From Bacteroides ndongoniae (lineage in GTDB: Bacteria > Bacteroidota > Bacteroidia > Bacteroidales > Bacteroidaceae): a stretch of DNA of 64,000 bases. Below are positions 1 to 9,137 of this stretch, piece by piece (position 1 is the first letter of the stretch; every line of letters begins with the position of its first letter). The notes under the pieces were generated by a model. The model was not told the DNA's origin. It was given only the letters and a program-made list of their open reading frames with translations, and did no database searches. The stretch is taken from assembly GCF_900108345.1 (NCBI RefSeq), contig NZ_FNVV01000012.1, positions 62,001 through 126,000 of the forward strand, read 5' to 3'. The position numbers and the translations under genes are program-made.

Positions 1-286
1 CATATCGCGCGTCAGCAACAGCAAATACGTACAGACCAATTATGGTATTTATCCGCTGAAATTCTTCTTCAACGATGGATATACCACCGAGGGAGGCGAA
101 GAAATGTCTGTCCGCGAAATACGCAAGATCTTGAAAGAATGCATCGACAACGAGGACAAAAAGAAGCCCTATACCGACGATGAACTGACTGAAATACTGA
201 AAGAAAAAGGTTACCCGATAGCACGGCGAACAGTAGCCAAATACCGCCAGCAGATGAACATACCTGTGGCACGGTTAAGACGGTAA
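1..286 (+). CDS. rpoN: RNA polymerase sigma-54 factor, C-terminal fragment
   Basis: The reading frame is open from base 2 and runs off the left edge, so only the last ~94 residues are visible. The tail contains ARRTVAKYR, the RpoN box that contacts the -24 element of sigma-54 promoters, preceded by a stretch ending SRVSNSKYVQTNYGIYPLKF that is characteristic of the sigma-54 DNA-binding domain. RpoN directs core polymerase to -24/-12 promoters that need an AAA+ activator. The frame ends at TAA in 284-286. The identification is secure; the N-terminal activator-interacting and core-binding regions lie outside the window. Confidence 0.95.
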   Translation, partial: ISRVSNSKYVQTNYGIYPLKFFFNDGYTTEGGEEMSVREIRKILKECIDNEDKKKPYTDDELTEILKEKGYPIARRTVAKYRQQMNIPVARLRR

Positions 287-347
287 GTTTTCTTATAGTA
301 CAGTAATCATAAAACTTTCAAGTTGTCCCCAAAAAACAAATAGAATC

Positions 348-1013
348 ATGACTGAAGAACATATCATTGCAGACAAAACCCTGATAAGGATCGCCAAAGT
401 GATTTCGGTTCTATTCACACCGTTTTCTATCCCGTTTTTGGCATTCTTGATTCTACTCATTTTTTCTTATCTGCGCATCATGCCGCTGCAATACAAGCTG
501 ATAGTGCTGGGAGTGGTGTATTGTTTCACCATACTGATGCCTATGCTTACCATTTTCATCTTCCGGAAAATCAACGGTTTCACTCCCGAGGATTTGGCTG
601 ATCGCAAAAAACGTTATGTTCCGTTCATCCTGACCATTACTTCCTACATATTCTGCCTGCTAATGATGTATCGGCTCAACATTCCTTGGTATATGAGCGG
701 TATCATTCTGGCAGCACTGATTATGATGATCATCTGTGTAGTAGTGAACTTGCGCTGGAAACTGAGCGAACACATGGCCGGTTCCGGAGCTATTGTAGGA
801 GGGCTGGTCGCTTTCAGTGCTTTGTTCGGCTACAATCCTGTATGGTGGTTGTGCCTGTTCATTCTGATATCCGGGGTATTGGGAACGGCACGCCTTATTT
901 TAAGTCACCATACACTGGGCGAGGTTGTCGGAGGGTTTGCCGTAGGCCTGCTATGCTCACTGCTGGTGCTACACCCTTTGAGCAATATAACGTTCCGCAT
1001 CTTGATGCTCTGA
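348..1013 (+). CDS. PAP2-superfamily-like integral membrane protein
   Basis: A 221-residue, very hydrophobic protein with about six membrane segments. Near the C-terminus, ARLILSHHTLGE matches the third PAP2 phosphatase motif (R-x5-H-x3-D), with E in place of the final D. An earlier KLSEHMAGSG sits where the second motif (SGH-like) is expected but is degenerate. PAP2 enzymes hydrolyse lipid phosphates such as undecaprenyl or phosphatidylglycerol phosphate at the membrane. Because two of the three motifs are imperfect, I call only the fold and not a substrate. It lies 61 bp after rpoN and 107 bp before gcvH, on the same strand, and may be co-transcribed with rpoN. Confidence 0.75.
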   Translation: MTEEHIIADKTLIRIAKVISVLFTPFSIPFLAFLILLIFSYLRIMPLQYKLIVLGVVYCFTILMPMLTIFIFRKINGFTPEDLADRKKRYVPFILTITSYIFCLLMMYRLNIPWYMSGIILAALIMMIICVVVNLRWKLSEHMAGSGAIVGGLVAFSALFGYNPVWWLCLFILISGVLGTARLILSHHTLGEVVGGFAVGLLCSLLVLHPLSNITFRILML

Positions 1014-1120
1014 CAACTGTCGGGCAGGAATAAAGGAATATGGATAAGATCTTACGTAACAAAAAAGAAAATAACAATTAGATAATTAACAAGAATATTA
1101 ATCCCTTAAAACTAAAAATT

Positions 1121-1501
1121 ATGAATTTTCCAACAGATGTAAAGTACACTAAAGAACATGAATGGATCCGCGTGGAAGGTGATATAGCTTATGTAGGAAT
1201 TACCGATTACGCACAAGAGCAATTAGGTGATATCGTTTTTGTTGATATTCCCACAGTAGACGAAACATTGGCAGCCGGTGAGACATTTGGCACCATCGAA
1301 GTAGTAAAAACCATTTCAGACCTGTTCTTGCCGGTAGCTGGAACCATCCTGGAACAGAACGAGGCATTGGCCGACCAGCCGGAACTTGTCAACCAAGATC
1401 CTTACGGCGAAGGCTGGATCATCAAAATCAAACCTGCCGATGACGCAAACTTTGATGAATTGCTCGATGCAGAGGCTTATAAAGCACTGGTAAATGCCTG
1501 A
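1121..1501 (+). CDS. gcvH: Glycine cleavage system H protein
   Basis: At 126 residues it is the normal size for GcvH, the lipoyl-bearing shuttle that carries the aminomethyl group from glycine decarboxylase (P) to the T protein. The opening KYTKEHEWI and the lipoylation motif VVKTISD are typical, with the modified lysine at about residue 63. It is followed 83 bp later by purE on the same strand, linking C1/folate supply with purine synthesis. The P and T proteins are not in the window. No riboswitch is visible upstream. Confidence 0.97.
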   Translation: MNFPTDVKYTKEHEWIRVEGDIAYVGITDYAQEQLGDIVFVDIPTVDETLAAGETFGTIEVVKTISDLFLPVAGTILEQNEALADQPELVNQDPYGEGWIIKIKPADDANFDELLDAEAYKALVNA

Positions 1502-1584
1502 TAGCATTTACTAGCCTTATAGGCACATCTTCATTGTGATTGTAGTCTTCCCTATCAACTGAAATAATAAATAAAGTAACGAAT

Positions 1585-2097
1585 ATGTATTCACCTATCG
1601 TCAGCATCATCATGGGCAGCACGTCCGACCTCCCTGTAGTAGAGAAGGCCGCACAACTGCTCAATGACTTGCATGTACCGTTCGAAATGAATGCTTTATC
1701 GGCTCACCGCACACCGGAAGCCGTTGAAAGCTTTGCCAAGAATGCCAGCAAACGAGGCATCAAGGTCATCATTGCCGCTGCCGGAATGGCTGCAGCCCTG
1801 CCTGGAGTGATTGCAGCCAATACTACGCTGCCCGTCATCGGTATTCCCATCAAGGGTTCCTCACTGAGTGGAATGGATGCCTTGTATTCTATCATTCAAA
1901 TGCCTCCCGGCATACCGGTAGCTACCGTTGCCATCGACGGCGCCATGAATGCGGCCATCTTAGCTGTACAGATTCTGGCCCTGAGCGATCCTATATTAGC
2001 CGAGAACTTCGCCTCCTATAAAGAAGGACTGAAGAAAAAAATAGTCAAGGCAAACGAGGATCTGAAAGAAATTAAATACGAATATAAGACCAACTAA
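1585..2097 (+). CDS. purE: N5-carboxyaminoimidazole ribonucleotide mutase (PurE class I)
   Basis: This 170-residue protein opens with VSIIMGSTSDLPV and contains ALSAHRTPE, AAAGMAAALPGV and a PGIPVATVAIDGA-like core, the active-site signatures of class I PurE. The enzyme moves the carboxyl group of N5-CAIR to C4 of the imidazole ring in de novo purine synthesis and acts as a cytosolic octamer. Class I enzymes normally work with a PurK, which is not in this window. The gene lies between gcvH and ispG, all on the + strand. Confidence 0.96.
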   Translation: MYSPIVSIIMGSTSDLPVVEKAAQLLNDLHVPFEMNALSAHRTPEAVESFAKNASKRGIKVIIAAAGMAAALPGVIAANTTLPVIGIPIKGSSLSGMDALYSIIQMPPGIPVATVAIDGAMNAAILAVQILALSDPILAENFASYKEGLKKKIVKANEDLKEIKYEYKTN

Positions 2098-2184
2098 GCC
2101 ATATTTTCTTAAAAGAAGTGGCTGTATCTTAGAACAGTATGGGGTGTGTCAACATTAAGAGCAACTGCATATTGTTATTTTCGG

Positions 2185-2239
2185 GCACGGATTACACGGA
2201 TTTTCACGGATTATTTTTCTCGTGTTTTTCCGCGTAATT
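2185..2239. repeat. Degenerate 'cacggattacacggatt' intergenic repeat
   Basis: The purE-ispG gap (2098-2322) has no gene. It carries three partial copies of a cacggatt motif followed by ccgcgtaatt. This resembles the better preserved palindrome at 55980-56037. It is probably a decayed member of a dispersed intergenic repeat; the similarity is short, so confidence is low. Confidence 0.4.
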
Positions 2240-2322
2240 CATGCCTAAAGAAAAATATTCCCTAATTTGGCACACCCATATTCTTATAATTCCAAAACAC
2301 CAATCTTTAATCAATTATCTAC

Positions 2323-4212
2323 GTGGACTTATTCAATTATTCTCGCCGAGAAACTTCGGAAGTAAACATAGGTGCTACCCCAATGGGTGGTTCCAACCCC
2401 ATTCGTATACAAAGTATGACTAATACAGCAACGCAGGACACCGAAGCATGCGTTGCACAAGCCAAGCGTATTGTAGATGCCGGAGGAGAATATGTACGCC
2501 TCACCACTCAGGGAGTCAAGGAAGCGGAAAACCTACGGAACATCAATGCCGCATTGCGCCAGGATGGCTATACTGTTCCCTTGGTGGCCGATGTCCACTT
2601 CAACCCCAAAGTTGCAGATGTAGCTGCTCTTTACGCAGAGAAGGTCCGCATTAATCCAGGTAACTATGTAGATGCCGCACGAACATTCAAGCATCTGGAA
2701 TATACCGATGAAGAATATGCCAAAGAGCTGCAAAAGATTCGTGACCGTTTTGTTCCGTTCCTGAACATCTGCAAGGAAAACCACACAGCCATCCGTATCG
2801 GCGTGAACCACGGCTCACTGTCCGACCGCATCATGTCCCGCTACGGCGACACCCCCGAAGGTATGGTCGAATCGTGTATGGAGTTTCTCCGCATCTGCGT
2901 AGAAGAACACTTCACCGATGTTGTCATCTCCATTAAAGCCTCCAATACGGTAGTAATGGTACGTACCGTACGCCTTTTGGCAGAAGTCATGGAAAAAGAA
3001 GGAATGCATTTCCCTCTCCACCTCGGAGTGACCGAAGCCGGTGACGGAGAAGATGGACGCATCAAGTCGGCTCTTGGCATAGGAGCGTTGCTTGCCGACG
3101 GACTTGGAGACACCATCCGGGTTTCGCTGAGTGAAGCACCCGAAGCGGAAATCCCCGTAGCACGTAAATTGGTTGACTACATCGGACAACGCAACGACCA
3201 TCCTTACATCCCCGGAGCAACGGCCCCAGCATTCTCTTACCTGAATCCTGCGCGCCGTACCACTCATGCTGTGCGTAACATAGGCGGTGAGCAGCAGCCC
3301 GTAGTAATTGCCGCACGACTGGAAGGCAAACTGGACTTCAATCCGCAATTCATGCCCGACTATGTATATATCGGGCACAAACAACCCGAAACGTATACAA
3401 CAGAAGGGAAAGAGGCATCCGAAGTACAATTCATTGTCGATGCCGATGTCTGGCAAAACCAACCGAATACGTGGCCTGCCTTCAAAAGCGACCAGCTTCC
3501 GTTCCTCAGCGCCTGCAACTCTCCGCTGAAGTTCCTCTTCATAACTTATATGGGACTGAACGACGAAGCTATAGCCTGCCTGAAATACCATCCGGAAATG
3601 GTACTTATCGCGCAAAGCAATCATCCTAACCGTTTAGGCGAACAACGCGCACTGGTGCACCAGTTGATGAGTGAAGGCTTGAAGAATCCTGTCATTTTCT
3701 TCCAGCACTACGCCGAGGCTGAAACCGAGGATTTCCAGCTCAAGGCTGCCACCGATATGGGAGCACTGATATTCGACGGATTCTGCGACGGAATCTTCCT
3801 CTTCAACCAGAACAACCCGCAAAAGGGCCTGCACATCGATGATAAACTGATCGATGCTACTGCCTTCAACATTCTACAGGCCGGACGGTTACGTACCAGC
3901 AAAACCGAATACATCTCCTGCCCCGGTTGTGGACGCACACTTTACGACCTTACCCAGACAATAGCCCGCATCAAAGCGGCTACAAGCCACCTGAAAGGAC
4001 TGAAAATCGGAATCATGGGCTGTATAGTGAATGGTCCCGGCGAAATGGCCGATGCCGACTATGGCTATGTAGGTGCCGGACGAGGTAAAATCAGCCTGTA
4101 CAAAAAGAAAGAGTGCATCGAAAAGAATATCCCCGAGGAAGAAGCCGTAGAAAAACTAATAGAACTGATAAAAGCCAACGGAGACTGGAAAGAGGACAAT
4201 CCGAAGGCTTAA
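2323..4212 (+). CDS. ispG: 4-hydroxy-3-methylbut-2-enyl diphosphate synthase, long Bacteroidetes form
   Basis: This enzyme converts methylerythritol cyclodiphosphate to HMBPP, the penultimate step of the MEP isoprenoid pathway, using a [4Fe-4S] cluster. The N-terminal TIM barrel (from ~residue 10) has GGSNPIRIQSMTNT and RLTTQGVKEAENL; the C-terminal reductase-like domain has CPGCGR (C533, C536) and MGCIVNGPGE (C567), the three cluster ligands. At 629 residues it is much longer than the ~370-residue E. coli enzyme because of a central insertion between the two domains, the form found in plants and Bacteroidetes. The annotated start MDLFNYSRRET is the first in-frame ATG before conserved sequence. 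Confidence 0.96.
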   Translation: MDLFNYSRRETSEVNIGATPMGGSNPIRIQSMTNTATQDTEACVAQAKRIVDAGGEYVRLTTQGVKEAENLRNINAALRQDGYTVPLVADVHFNPKVADVAALYAEKVRINPGNYVDAARTFKHLEYTDEEYAKELQKIRDRFVPFLNICKENHTAIRIGVNHGSLSDRIMSRYGDTPEGMVESCMEFLRICVEEHFTDVVISIKASNTVVMVRTVRLLAEVMEKEGMHFPLHLGVTEAGDGEDGRIKSALGIGALLADGLGDTIRVSLSEAPEAEIPVARKLVDYIGQRNDHPYIPGATAPAFSYLNPARRTTHAVRNIGGEQQPVVIAARLEGKLDFNPQFMPDYVYIGHKQPETYTTEGKEASEVQFIVDADVWQNQPNTWPAFKSDQLPFLSACNSPLKFLFITYMGLNDEAIACLKYHPEMVLIAQSNHPNRLGEQRALVHQLMSEGLKNPVIFFQHYAEAETEDFQLKAATDMGALIFDGFCDGIFLFNQNNPQKGLHIDDKLIDATAFNILQAGRLRTSKTEYISCPGCGRTLYDLTQTIARIKAATSHLKGLKIGIMGCIVNGPGEMADADYGYVGAGRGKISLYKKKECIEKNIPEEEAVEKLIELIKANGDWKEDNPKA

Positions 4213-4227
4213 CCCCCTCTCTTAAAG

Positions 4228-4278
4228 AAAGAATGAGCGAGAATGTATGCAAAATAAACATTCCCGCTCATTCTTTTT
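4228..4278 (+). terminator. Rho-independent terminator after ispG
   Basis: The arms at 4228-4246 and 4258-4276 pair over 19 positions with one mismatch (aaagaatgagcgagaatgt and its complement), around an 11-nt loop, and end in a T-rich run. It lies 15 bp after the ispG stop. Confidence 0.88.
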
Positions 4279-4442
4279 ATATGCCTGAATTTACATGCTT
4301 AACCATCCAGCAACAAACCTAATTCACTGAAAACCAATAAATATAAGTCTATTCCTGTTTACTAAAAATAAACTGAGGGTTTAATCTGCTTAAAGCAGAA
4401 TAAAAAAACTTACCTAACTTACAATTACAGGTTAACGCTTTC

Positions 4443-5924
4443 TCAAATATCAGCAGGCTTCTTCTGCTTGCTTAAAGGAAGAGAGATTCCGATATAGGCG
4501 TTTACATTCTTCGAATTCTCGCCTAAATACATATAGTCTGTTCCTACGAAAAGCGGACCTAACTTCACTGCTACACCAAATGTTTTACCCGATCCTTGCA
4601 GAACAGAATAGCTGGCAGCCAGATTCAAACTGTTTGCAGGACGGAGATTAGCCGAGAACGTCAACTCATTCAACGTCTTTGGCTTAGCAAAACGGCTGGT
4701 ATAAAGCGCTCCTACTGTCAACCAATTGCCCAGCAGAGCATATTCGGCACCGATTACCAGCGTAGATGTCAGACTGGTTGAACGCGACTTAGCTTCATTT
4801 TCATCGACCTGCATCTGCAACATATCAAAGTTCAGTACCTCGCCGCTACCTACTACATTGGCAAAGCGTTGCACTTCGTCCACCTTTCCTTGCAGCGTAG
4901 GTTGGTTAAAGTCAAAACTTAAGTTTTCAGAACTTCTGGAAGTTGCAACCGACGTACCGTTCTTACTCCACTTCATAAAGCCCAAGTCGAGGATAGAAGC
5001 AGAAAGCGTCAATCGATCGAGCAGTTTATAAGAGGCTCCCAAGTCAATTGCTGCACCATAGCCGGCAATACCAAGTTTATCGCCTTCAAACTTAAACTCA
5101 TCAATATAACCATCTTCATTTTCCTGAAGTTCCAATCCTTTGAACGAGCTTTCCAAACGAGCTTCCACATCAATACGTCCTGTACCACCGATTTTCTCTG
5201 CCAGTTCATTGGCATACTCCTGATCATCTGCTACACGACTCCAGTCCAGATTTTCAACATCTGCAATACCTTGCAAATTCGTATTAACTGCAATTTTGTT
5301 TATATCCAGCTTCATATTACCAATACCCAACAAGGCTTTCACACGTCCACCTACCGTCAAACGAGCATTAATATCACGTGCAAAACCTACACCAATCTCG
5401 GCATACGAATTGATATTCAGACTTTCCTTATCTACTGTACGGTTATAATTCGACCAATCAATCGAATTAATATCCACACCATTCATCTCACGCATGAATT
5501 CAAACATGGTTCTTGGAACAGAAGCACCGATATCGTTACGCAAACCAATATTAAATGACCAGAAATTCTTCCCCTTATACCAACCGGCAGAGATGATATC
5601 GGTACTCAGGTTAACATTCAGTTCGTTTGTTGCATCCAAACGGTTGATAAAATCACTACTCATGAAGTAATCACCATCGCTACTGTTATCTATAATGTCT
5701 ATCACATCTTGATAACCCAACGAAGATGTATTGACAGTAGCGTTGAACGAACCTATTACAGGAAGATTAAGATATCCGCGTCCAGGAGTCAAAGCAGGAT
5801 TTAATTGCATACGGTAATGACTACCCTCCATAAAATAAGAAGTACGAAGAAACTGTGCCTGAGCAGGAACAGAACCGAGCAGCACAACACACAACAATAC
5901 TTGCCAAATTTTAACGTTCTTCAT
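4443..5924 (-). CDS. Secreted outer-membrane beta-barrel protein (DUF5723-like)
   Basis: From the ATG at 5924 this is 493 residues. The start beginning MKNVKIWQVLLCVVLLG gives a clean signal peptide ending near AQAQF; the open frame extends 13 codons upstream, but that extension would put charged residues before the signal. The mature part is rich in alternating aromatic/polar strands, with NPALTPGRGYLNLPVIG near the N-terminus and repeated amphipathic strands such as LSASILDLGFMKW and LGPLFVGTDYMYLG, as in Bacteroidetes barrel proteins annotated DUF5723. No catalytic motif is visible. The role is unknown, probably an outer-membrane channel or structural protein. It is transcribed alone from a promoter near 6040. 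Confidence 0.72.
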   Translation of the reverse strand: MKNVKIWQVLLCVVLLGSVPAQAQFLRTSYFMEGSHYRMQLNPALTPGRGYLNLPVIGSFNATVNTSSLGYQDVIDIIDNSSDGDYFMSSDFINRLDATNELNVNLSTDIISAGWYKGKNFWSFNIGLRNDIGASVPRTMFEFMREMNGVDINSIDWSNYNRTVDKESLNINSYAEIGVGFARDINARLTVGGRVKALLGIGNMKLDINKIAVNTNLQGIADVENLDWSRVADDQEYANELAEKIGGTGRIDVEARLESSFKGLELQENEDGYIDEFKFEGDKLGIAGYGAAIDLGASYKLLDRLTLSASILDLGFMKWSKNGTSVATSRSSENLSFDFNQPTLQGKVDEVQRFANVVGSGEVLNFDMLQMQVDENEAKSRSTSLTSTLVIGAEYALLGNWLTVGALYTSRFAKPKTLNELTFSANLRPANSLNLAASYSVLQGSGKTFGVAVKLGPLFVGTDYMYLGENSKNVNAYIGISLPLSKQKKPADI

Positions 5925-6037
5925 AATTTTGTCCGTTTTACAATTGCCGATGGATTCCCTCATTCAGCATATAAGGAAACAAAAAAGACGCAGGAACCAC
6001 AAAGAATTACTTCTTAACGTCCGTTTATTCTTTTTTG

Positions 6038-6045
6038 CAAATATA
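6038..6045 (-). promoter_or_regulatory. -7 box TATATTTG for the barrel protein gene
   Basis: On the - strand the sequence reads TATATTTG, matching the Bacteroidetes TAnnTTTG -7 consensus, 114 bp above the ATG at 5924. No clear -33 TTTG was located. Confidence 0.55.
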
Positions 6046-6089
6046 GGCAATACGAATAGGACTTACAAGCCACAAAAAGGAGAAATAGA

Positions 6090-6123
6090 ACATAAAAGCC
6101 CGAACAGTTGTACTATTCGGGCT
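6090..6123 (-). terminator. Terminator after the S41 peptidase gene
   Basis: The arms agcccgaa and ttcgggct (6097-6104 and 6116-6123) form an 8-bp stem. Read on the - strand it is followed by a short T run, 24 bp beyond the peptidase stop. Confidence 0.75.
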
Positions 6124-6146
6124 AAAATAAAGATTAAACGGATTTA

Positions 6147-7826
6147 TTATTCTTTCACTTCCGGTGAGCTCAGCATCTTGCGATATTCCTCCGGACTAGT
6201 CAGTATTTCGACTGCTTTCTTCAAATCATCATCATCTTTCAGCTGCTCGATAATGGCTCCTCGCTGATAATAATAACGTTTCACGATCTCCAAAGCTATC
6301 ATGTTTTTGATATCCTTTGAGAAGTAATCCAAATCACGGTCCAGATTATGAGTCAGTTTCTTCTCCAAAGCATCGAATTCTTTAGAAGCATCTGTCAGAT
6401 AGCCCTCGAACTCAGCCATTTCCTTCAAGCTTTTCAGAATCTTTTCCGTCTGCTGGTCATACTTGAAATCGGCTTTCTTCACCATTTCCTTAAAATCGGC
6501 ATAGTCTGCGTCGGTTATCACAAATTTCTCCGGTTCGGCTATGGTAGCATGCTTCAGACAGTACTGGGTAGCATAATTGAAAATCAGATTGTCGTTGACC
6601 AGATAGAACAGAATATTGGGAAGTTTGTCCTGTTTTACCTCAATATCAGGAGTCACACCACCACCGTCGCGTACCTCTCGACCGGCAGCCGTATGGAACA
6701 CAGTAGTCAGACTGTCAGGAATACGTCCCACACTGCCATCCTCGTTGCGATGCTTATAGTCAATGGCCTGCACACAACGACCGCTTGGGATATAGTATTT
6801 GGATGTGGTCAGCTTCATCGTTCCTCCATAAGGAAGCATACGGGTAGTCTGTACCAATCCCTTACCGAAAGTACGGTTTCCAACAATTACTGCACGGTCA
6901 AGATCCTGTAATGAGCCCGCCAGAATTTCCGACGAAGAAGCCGTAGAACTGTTCACCAGCACCGCCAAAGGAATATCAAGATCCAACGGTTCACGCAAGG
7001 TTTTGTATGTATTGCTGGCCTGCTTTATCTTTCCTTTGGTAGTTACCAATACCTTTCCACGAGGAAGAAAGAAATTTGCAATCTCGATAGCTTCGTCCAA
7101 TAAACCTCCTCCATTGTTGCGCAAATCGATAACCAGTGAAGTGATTCCTTTCTTCTTCAAATCAAGAAAGGCCTGTTTGAATTCTTTCGAAGGATTGCCG
7201 GAGAACGTACTCAGATTGATATACCCGATCTGATCATCCAGCACTGTATAGTAAGGTATAATAGGTAACTGGATGGAACGGCGCACGATATCAAAATCCA
7301 ATGTTTTTTCCGTTCCCGGACGCTGTACAGTCAGCTTGAATCCAGTGCCCACCTGTCCACGAAGCATTTCGCTTACTTCCTGATTATTTTTCCCAGCCAA
7401 ATCTTTCCCGTCAATAGCCATTAGTACATCACCTGCTTTCAGTCCCGAAGTAGCAGCCGGCATTCCTTCATAAGGTTCGGCAATCACCGAATGCTTCAGC
7501 TTGGCATCCCAGGTAATGATAGAACCAATACCACCATAAGAGTTCTTCAGCATTTGTTCCAGTTCGCTTTGGTCGTCTTCGGGATAATATTCCGTATAAG
7601 GATCGAGCGAATAAAGCATGGCATCAATACCTTCGCGAATGGTTTTGTCCGGATTGATGGTATCTACATAAAACAAATCCAATTCCTTGACTATCGAGTT
7701 GAATACATCCAGATTCTTTGCAATCTGAAAACTACGGCTATCACCGCTCTTAAAGCCCCAAAAGGCTACCGCGCCCAGCACCAGCATCATGGCTACCAGC
7801 CAGCGTAACTTAAAAATCTTTTTCAC
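6147..7826 (-). CDS. C-terminal processing peptidase (S41 family) with PDZ domain
   Basis: A 559-residue protein with an N-terminal membrane anchor or signal (LVAMMLVLGAVAFWGF), then an N-terminal helical region, a PDZ domain (~95-180, containing YGGIGSIITW and GLKAGDVLMAIDGKDL) and the S41 catalytic core. The serine motif STASSSE is at residues 294-300 and the catalytic lysine is in GNRTFGKGLVQ (K322), so the Ser-Lys dyad is intact. Such proteases trim or degrade periplasmic and outer-membrane proteins. The start codon is GTG at 7826, only 5 bp after the stop of the upstream kinase gene, so the two are very likely one transcript. Confidence 0.93.
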   Translation of the reverse strand: MKKIFKLRWLVAMMLVLGAVAFWGFKSGDSRSFQIAKNLDVFNSIVKELDLFYVDTINPDKTIREGIDAMLYSLDPYTEYYPEDDQSELEQMLKNSYGGIGSIITWDAKLKHSVIAEPYEGMPAATSGLKAGDVLMAIDGKDLAGKNNQEVSEMLRGQVGTGFKLTVQRPGTEKTLDFDIVRRSIQLPIIPYYTVLDDQIGYINLSTFSGNPSKEFKQAFLDLKKKGITSLVIDLRNNGGGLLDEAIEIANFFLPRGKVLVTTKGKIKQASNTYKTLREPLDLDIPLAVLVNSSTASSSEILAGSLQDLDRAVIVGNRTFGKGLVQTTRMLPYGGTMKLTTSKYYIPSGRCVQAIDYKHRNEDGSVGRIPDSLTTVFHTAAGREVRDGGGVTPDIEVKQDKLPNILFYLVNDNLIFNYATQYCLKHATIAEPEKFVITDADYADFKEMVKKADFKYDQQTEKILKSLKEMAEFEGYLTDASKEFDALEKKLTHNLDRDLDYFSKDIKNMIALEIVKRYYYQRGAIIEQLKDDDDLKKAVEILTSPEEYRKMLSSPEVKE

Positions 7827-7831
7827 GTCAA

Positions 7832-8815
7832 TCAGTTATTAAGTTCGAGTTTTCCTTTTATCACATCCCATTTTTCTTCGGGCAATTCTGCACCGATCAC
7901 CTGAATCACCTCACCGGAAACAAGACTGGCAATCCGTGCACAGCGTTCCAAAGCATAACCGCTTGTCAGTCCGTACAGAAAACCTGCAGCAAAGTAGTCG
8001 CCCGCTCCGGTCGTATCGACAACACGGTCCACCTTGCAAGCATCAACTACTATCGTTTCAGTACCTTTACGTACCAGCGATCCGCGTGCTCCCATCTTCA
8101 CCACAGCAATACTACACATTCCTGCAATCACATCCAACGCTTCTTTTCCTTCCTTACCAGTAAAGGCTTTAGCCTCTTCTTCATTGGCAAATACTATATC
8201 TACGTATTTATTTACTAACAGCAAAAAGAAATCCTGATCACCAGCAACAATATTGAAGCTGGCCATATCCAGACATACTTGCAAACCTGCCTCCTTGGCA
8301 AGTTCAATAGCATGCAAAATCACATCGTGATCCTGCACCAGATACCCTTCAACGAACAGATAAGCATATCCACGGAACATATCTAATGTAAGCTCTTCGG
8401 CTTTCAAAGCAGCGGCCGCCCCCAAATGAGTGGCAAATGTACGTTCGCCATCAGCAGAAATAAAAGTAGAGGCAACCCCCGACGGCAAGGTATCCGAAGT
8501 AAGCAAAAACGTTTCCGTACCACGCTTCTGAAACTTTTCCCTGAAAAAATCGCCGTAACGGTCATTTCCTATCTTTCCTATCAGTCCGGTAGCCGCTCCC
8601 AGCGAAGCAAGCGCATTTATAGCATTTCCCGCAGAGCCTCCCGTAGCCAAATGCGTTTCCTTCTTACTAAAGAAATCGTTTATTTTCAGCAGCTTATCTT
8701 CATCAATCAATGTCATGGCTCCTTTGGTAAGACCCATTTCTTTCAGCACATTATCGTCTTCGAGAGTCACCAGTACATCGACCAAAGCATTTCCTAAACC
8801 AAGTATTTTATCCAT
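7832..8815 (-). CDS. PfkB-family carbohydrate/nucleoside kinase (adenosine kinase-like)
   Basis: From the ATG at 8815 this is 327 residues, starting MDKILGLGNALVDVLVTLED. It has the PfkB N-terminal signature around ATGGSAGNAINALASLG and the C-terminal DTTGAGDYFAAGFLYGL, whose D is the catalytic base. The overall pattern (LGAAAALKAEEL, VEGYLV) is that of the adenosine-kinase-like group. It would phosphorylate a sugar or nucleoside with ATP in the cytosol; the exact substrate cannot be read from sequence. An upstream in-frame ATG at 8854 is rejected because the -7 box (8834-8841) lies inside that extension. It is co-transcribed with the S41 peptidase. Confidence 0.88.
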   Translation of the reverse strand: MDKILGLGNALVDVLVTLEDDNVLKEMGLTKGAMTLIDEDKLLKINDFFSKKETHLATGGSAGNAINALASLGAATGLIGKIGNDRYGDFFREKFQKRGTETFLLTSDTLPSGVASTFISADGERTFATHLGAAAALKAEELTLDMFRGYAYLFVEGYLVQDHDVILHAIELAKEAGLQVCLDMASFNIVAGDQDFFLLLVNKYVDIVFANEEEAKAFTGKEGKEALDVIAGMCSIAVVKMGARGSLVRKGTETIVVDACKVDRVVDTTGAGDYFAAGFLYGLTSGYALERCARIASLVSGEVIQVIGAELPEEKWDVIKGKLELNN

Positions 8816-8833
8816 TTTTCGAAAAATTTTCTG

Positions 8834-8841
8834 CAAAGATA
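8834..8841 (-). promoter_or_regulatory. -7 box TATCTTTG for the kinase-peptidase operon
   Basis: On the - strand TATCTTTG matches TAnnTTTG, 18 bp above the chosen kinase start at 8815. It is divergent from the tRNA promoter at 8865. Confidence 0.65.
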
Positions 8842-8864
8842 TTGCATATTTCAAAATATCCTAT

Positions 8865-8872
8865 TACTTTTG
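8865..8872 (+). promoter_or_regulatory. -7 box TACTTTTG for the tRNA-Asn pair
   Basis: TACTTTTG matches the -7 consensus 25 bp before the first tRNA. An ATTG at 8841-8844, 20 bp upstream, is a plausible -33 element. Confidence 0.65.
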
Positions 8873-8897
8873 CAGCGCATTTGAGAAAAAACAACAT

Positions 8898-8971
8898 TCT
8901 TCGTTAGCTCAGTCGGTTAGAGCATCTGACTGTTAATCAGAGGGTCCTTGGTTCAAGTCCAAGACGAAGAG
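8898..8971 (+). tRNA. tRNA-Asn (anticodon GTT)
   Basis: The 74-nt sequence folds as a cloverleaf: acceptor arms tcttcgt / acgaaga with discriminator G, D arm around agctcagtcggttagagc, anticodon loop tgttaat with GTT at 8932-8934, and T arm cttggttcaagtccaag. CCA is not encoded. It is the first of two identical tandem genes. Confidence 0.97.
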
Positions 8972-8990
8972 CGAAACTCAAATGCAACAT

Positions 8991-9064
8991 TCTTCGTTAG
9001 CTCAGTCGGTTAGAGCATCTGACTGTTAATCAGAGGGTCCTTGGTTCAAGTCCAAGACGAAGAG
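8991..9064 (+). tRNA. tRNA-Asn (anticodon GTT), second copy
   Basis: Identical to the gene at 8898, with the anticodon at 9025-9027. The offset of 93 bp includes a repeated caacat just before each gene, so this looks like a tandem duplication of gene plus short flank. Both copies are probably cut from one transcript. Confidence 0.97.
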
Positions 9065-9067
9065 CAG

Positions 9068-9110
9068 AAAGAGGGTGTGTCGTAATACGCGATTCACCCT
9101 CTTTTCTTTA
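9068..9110 (+). terminator. Terminator-like hairpin at the left end of the IS element
   Basis: The arms aaagagggtg (9068-9077) and caccctcttt (9095-9104) pair perfectly and are followed by T-rich sequence on the + strand. It would end the tRNA-Asn transcript and also stops transcription entering the IS from the left. It overlaps the proposed left IS end. Confidence 0.75.
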
Positions 9111-9137
9111 TCAGCGATAAGAGCGTAGTTAACTCTT

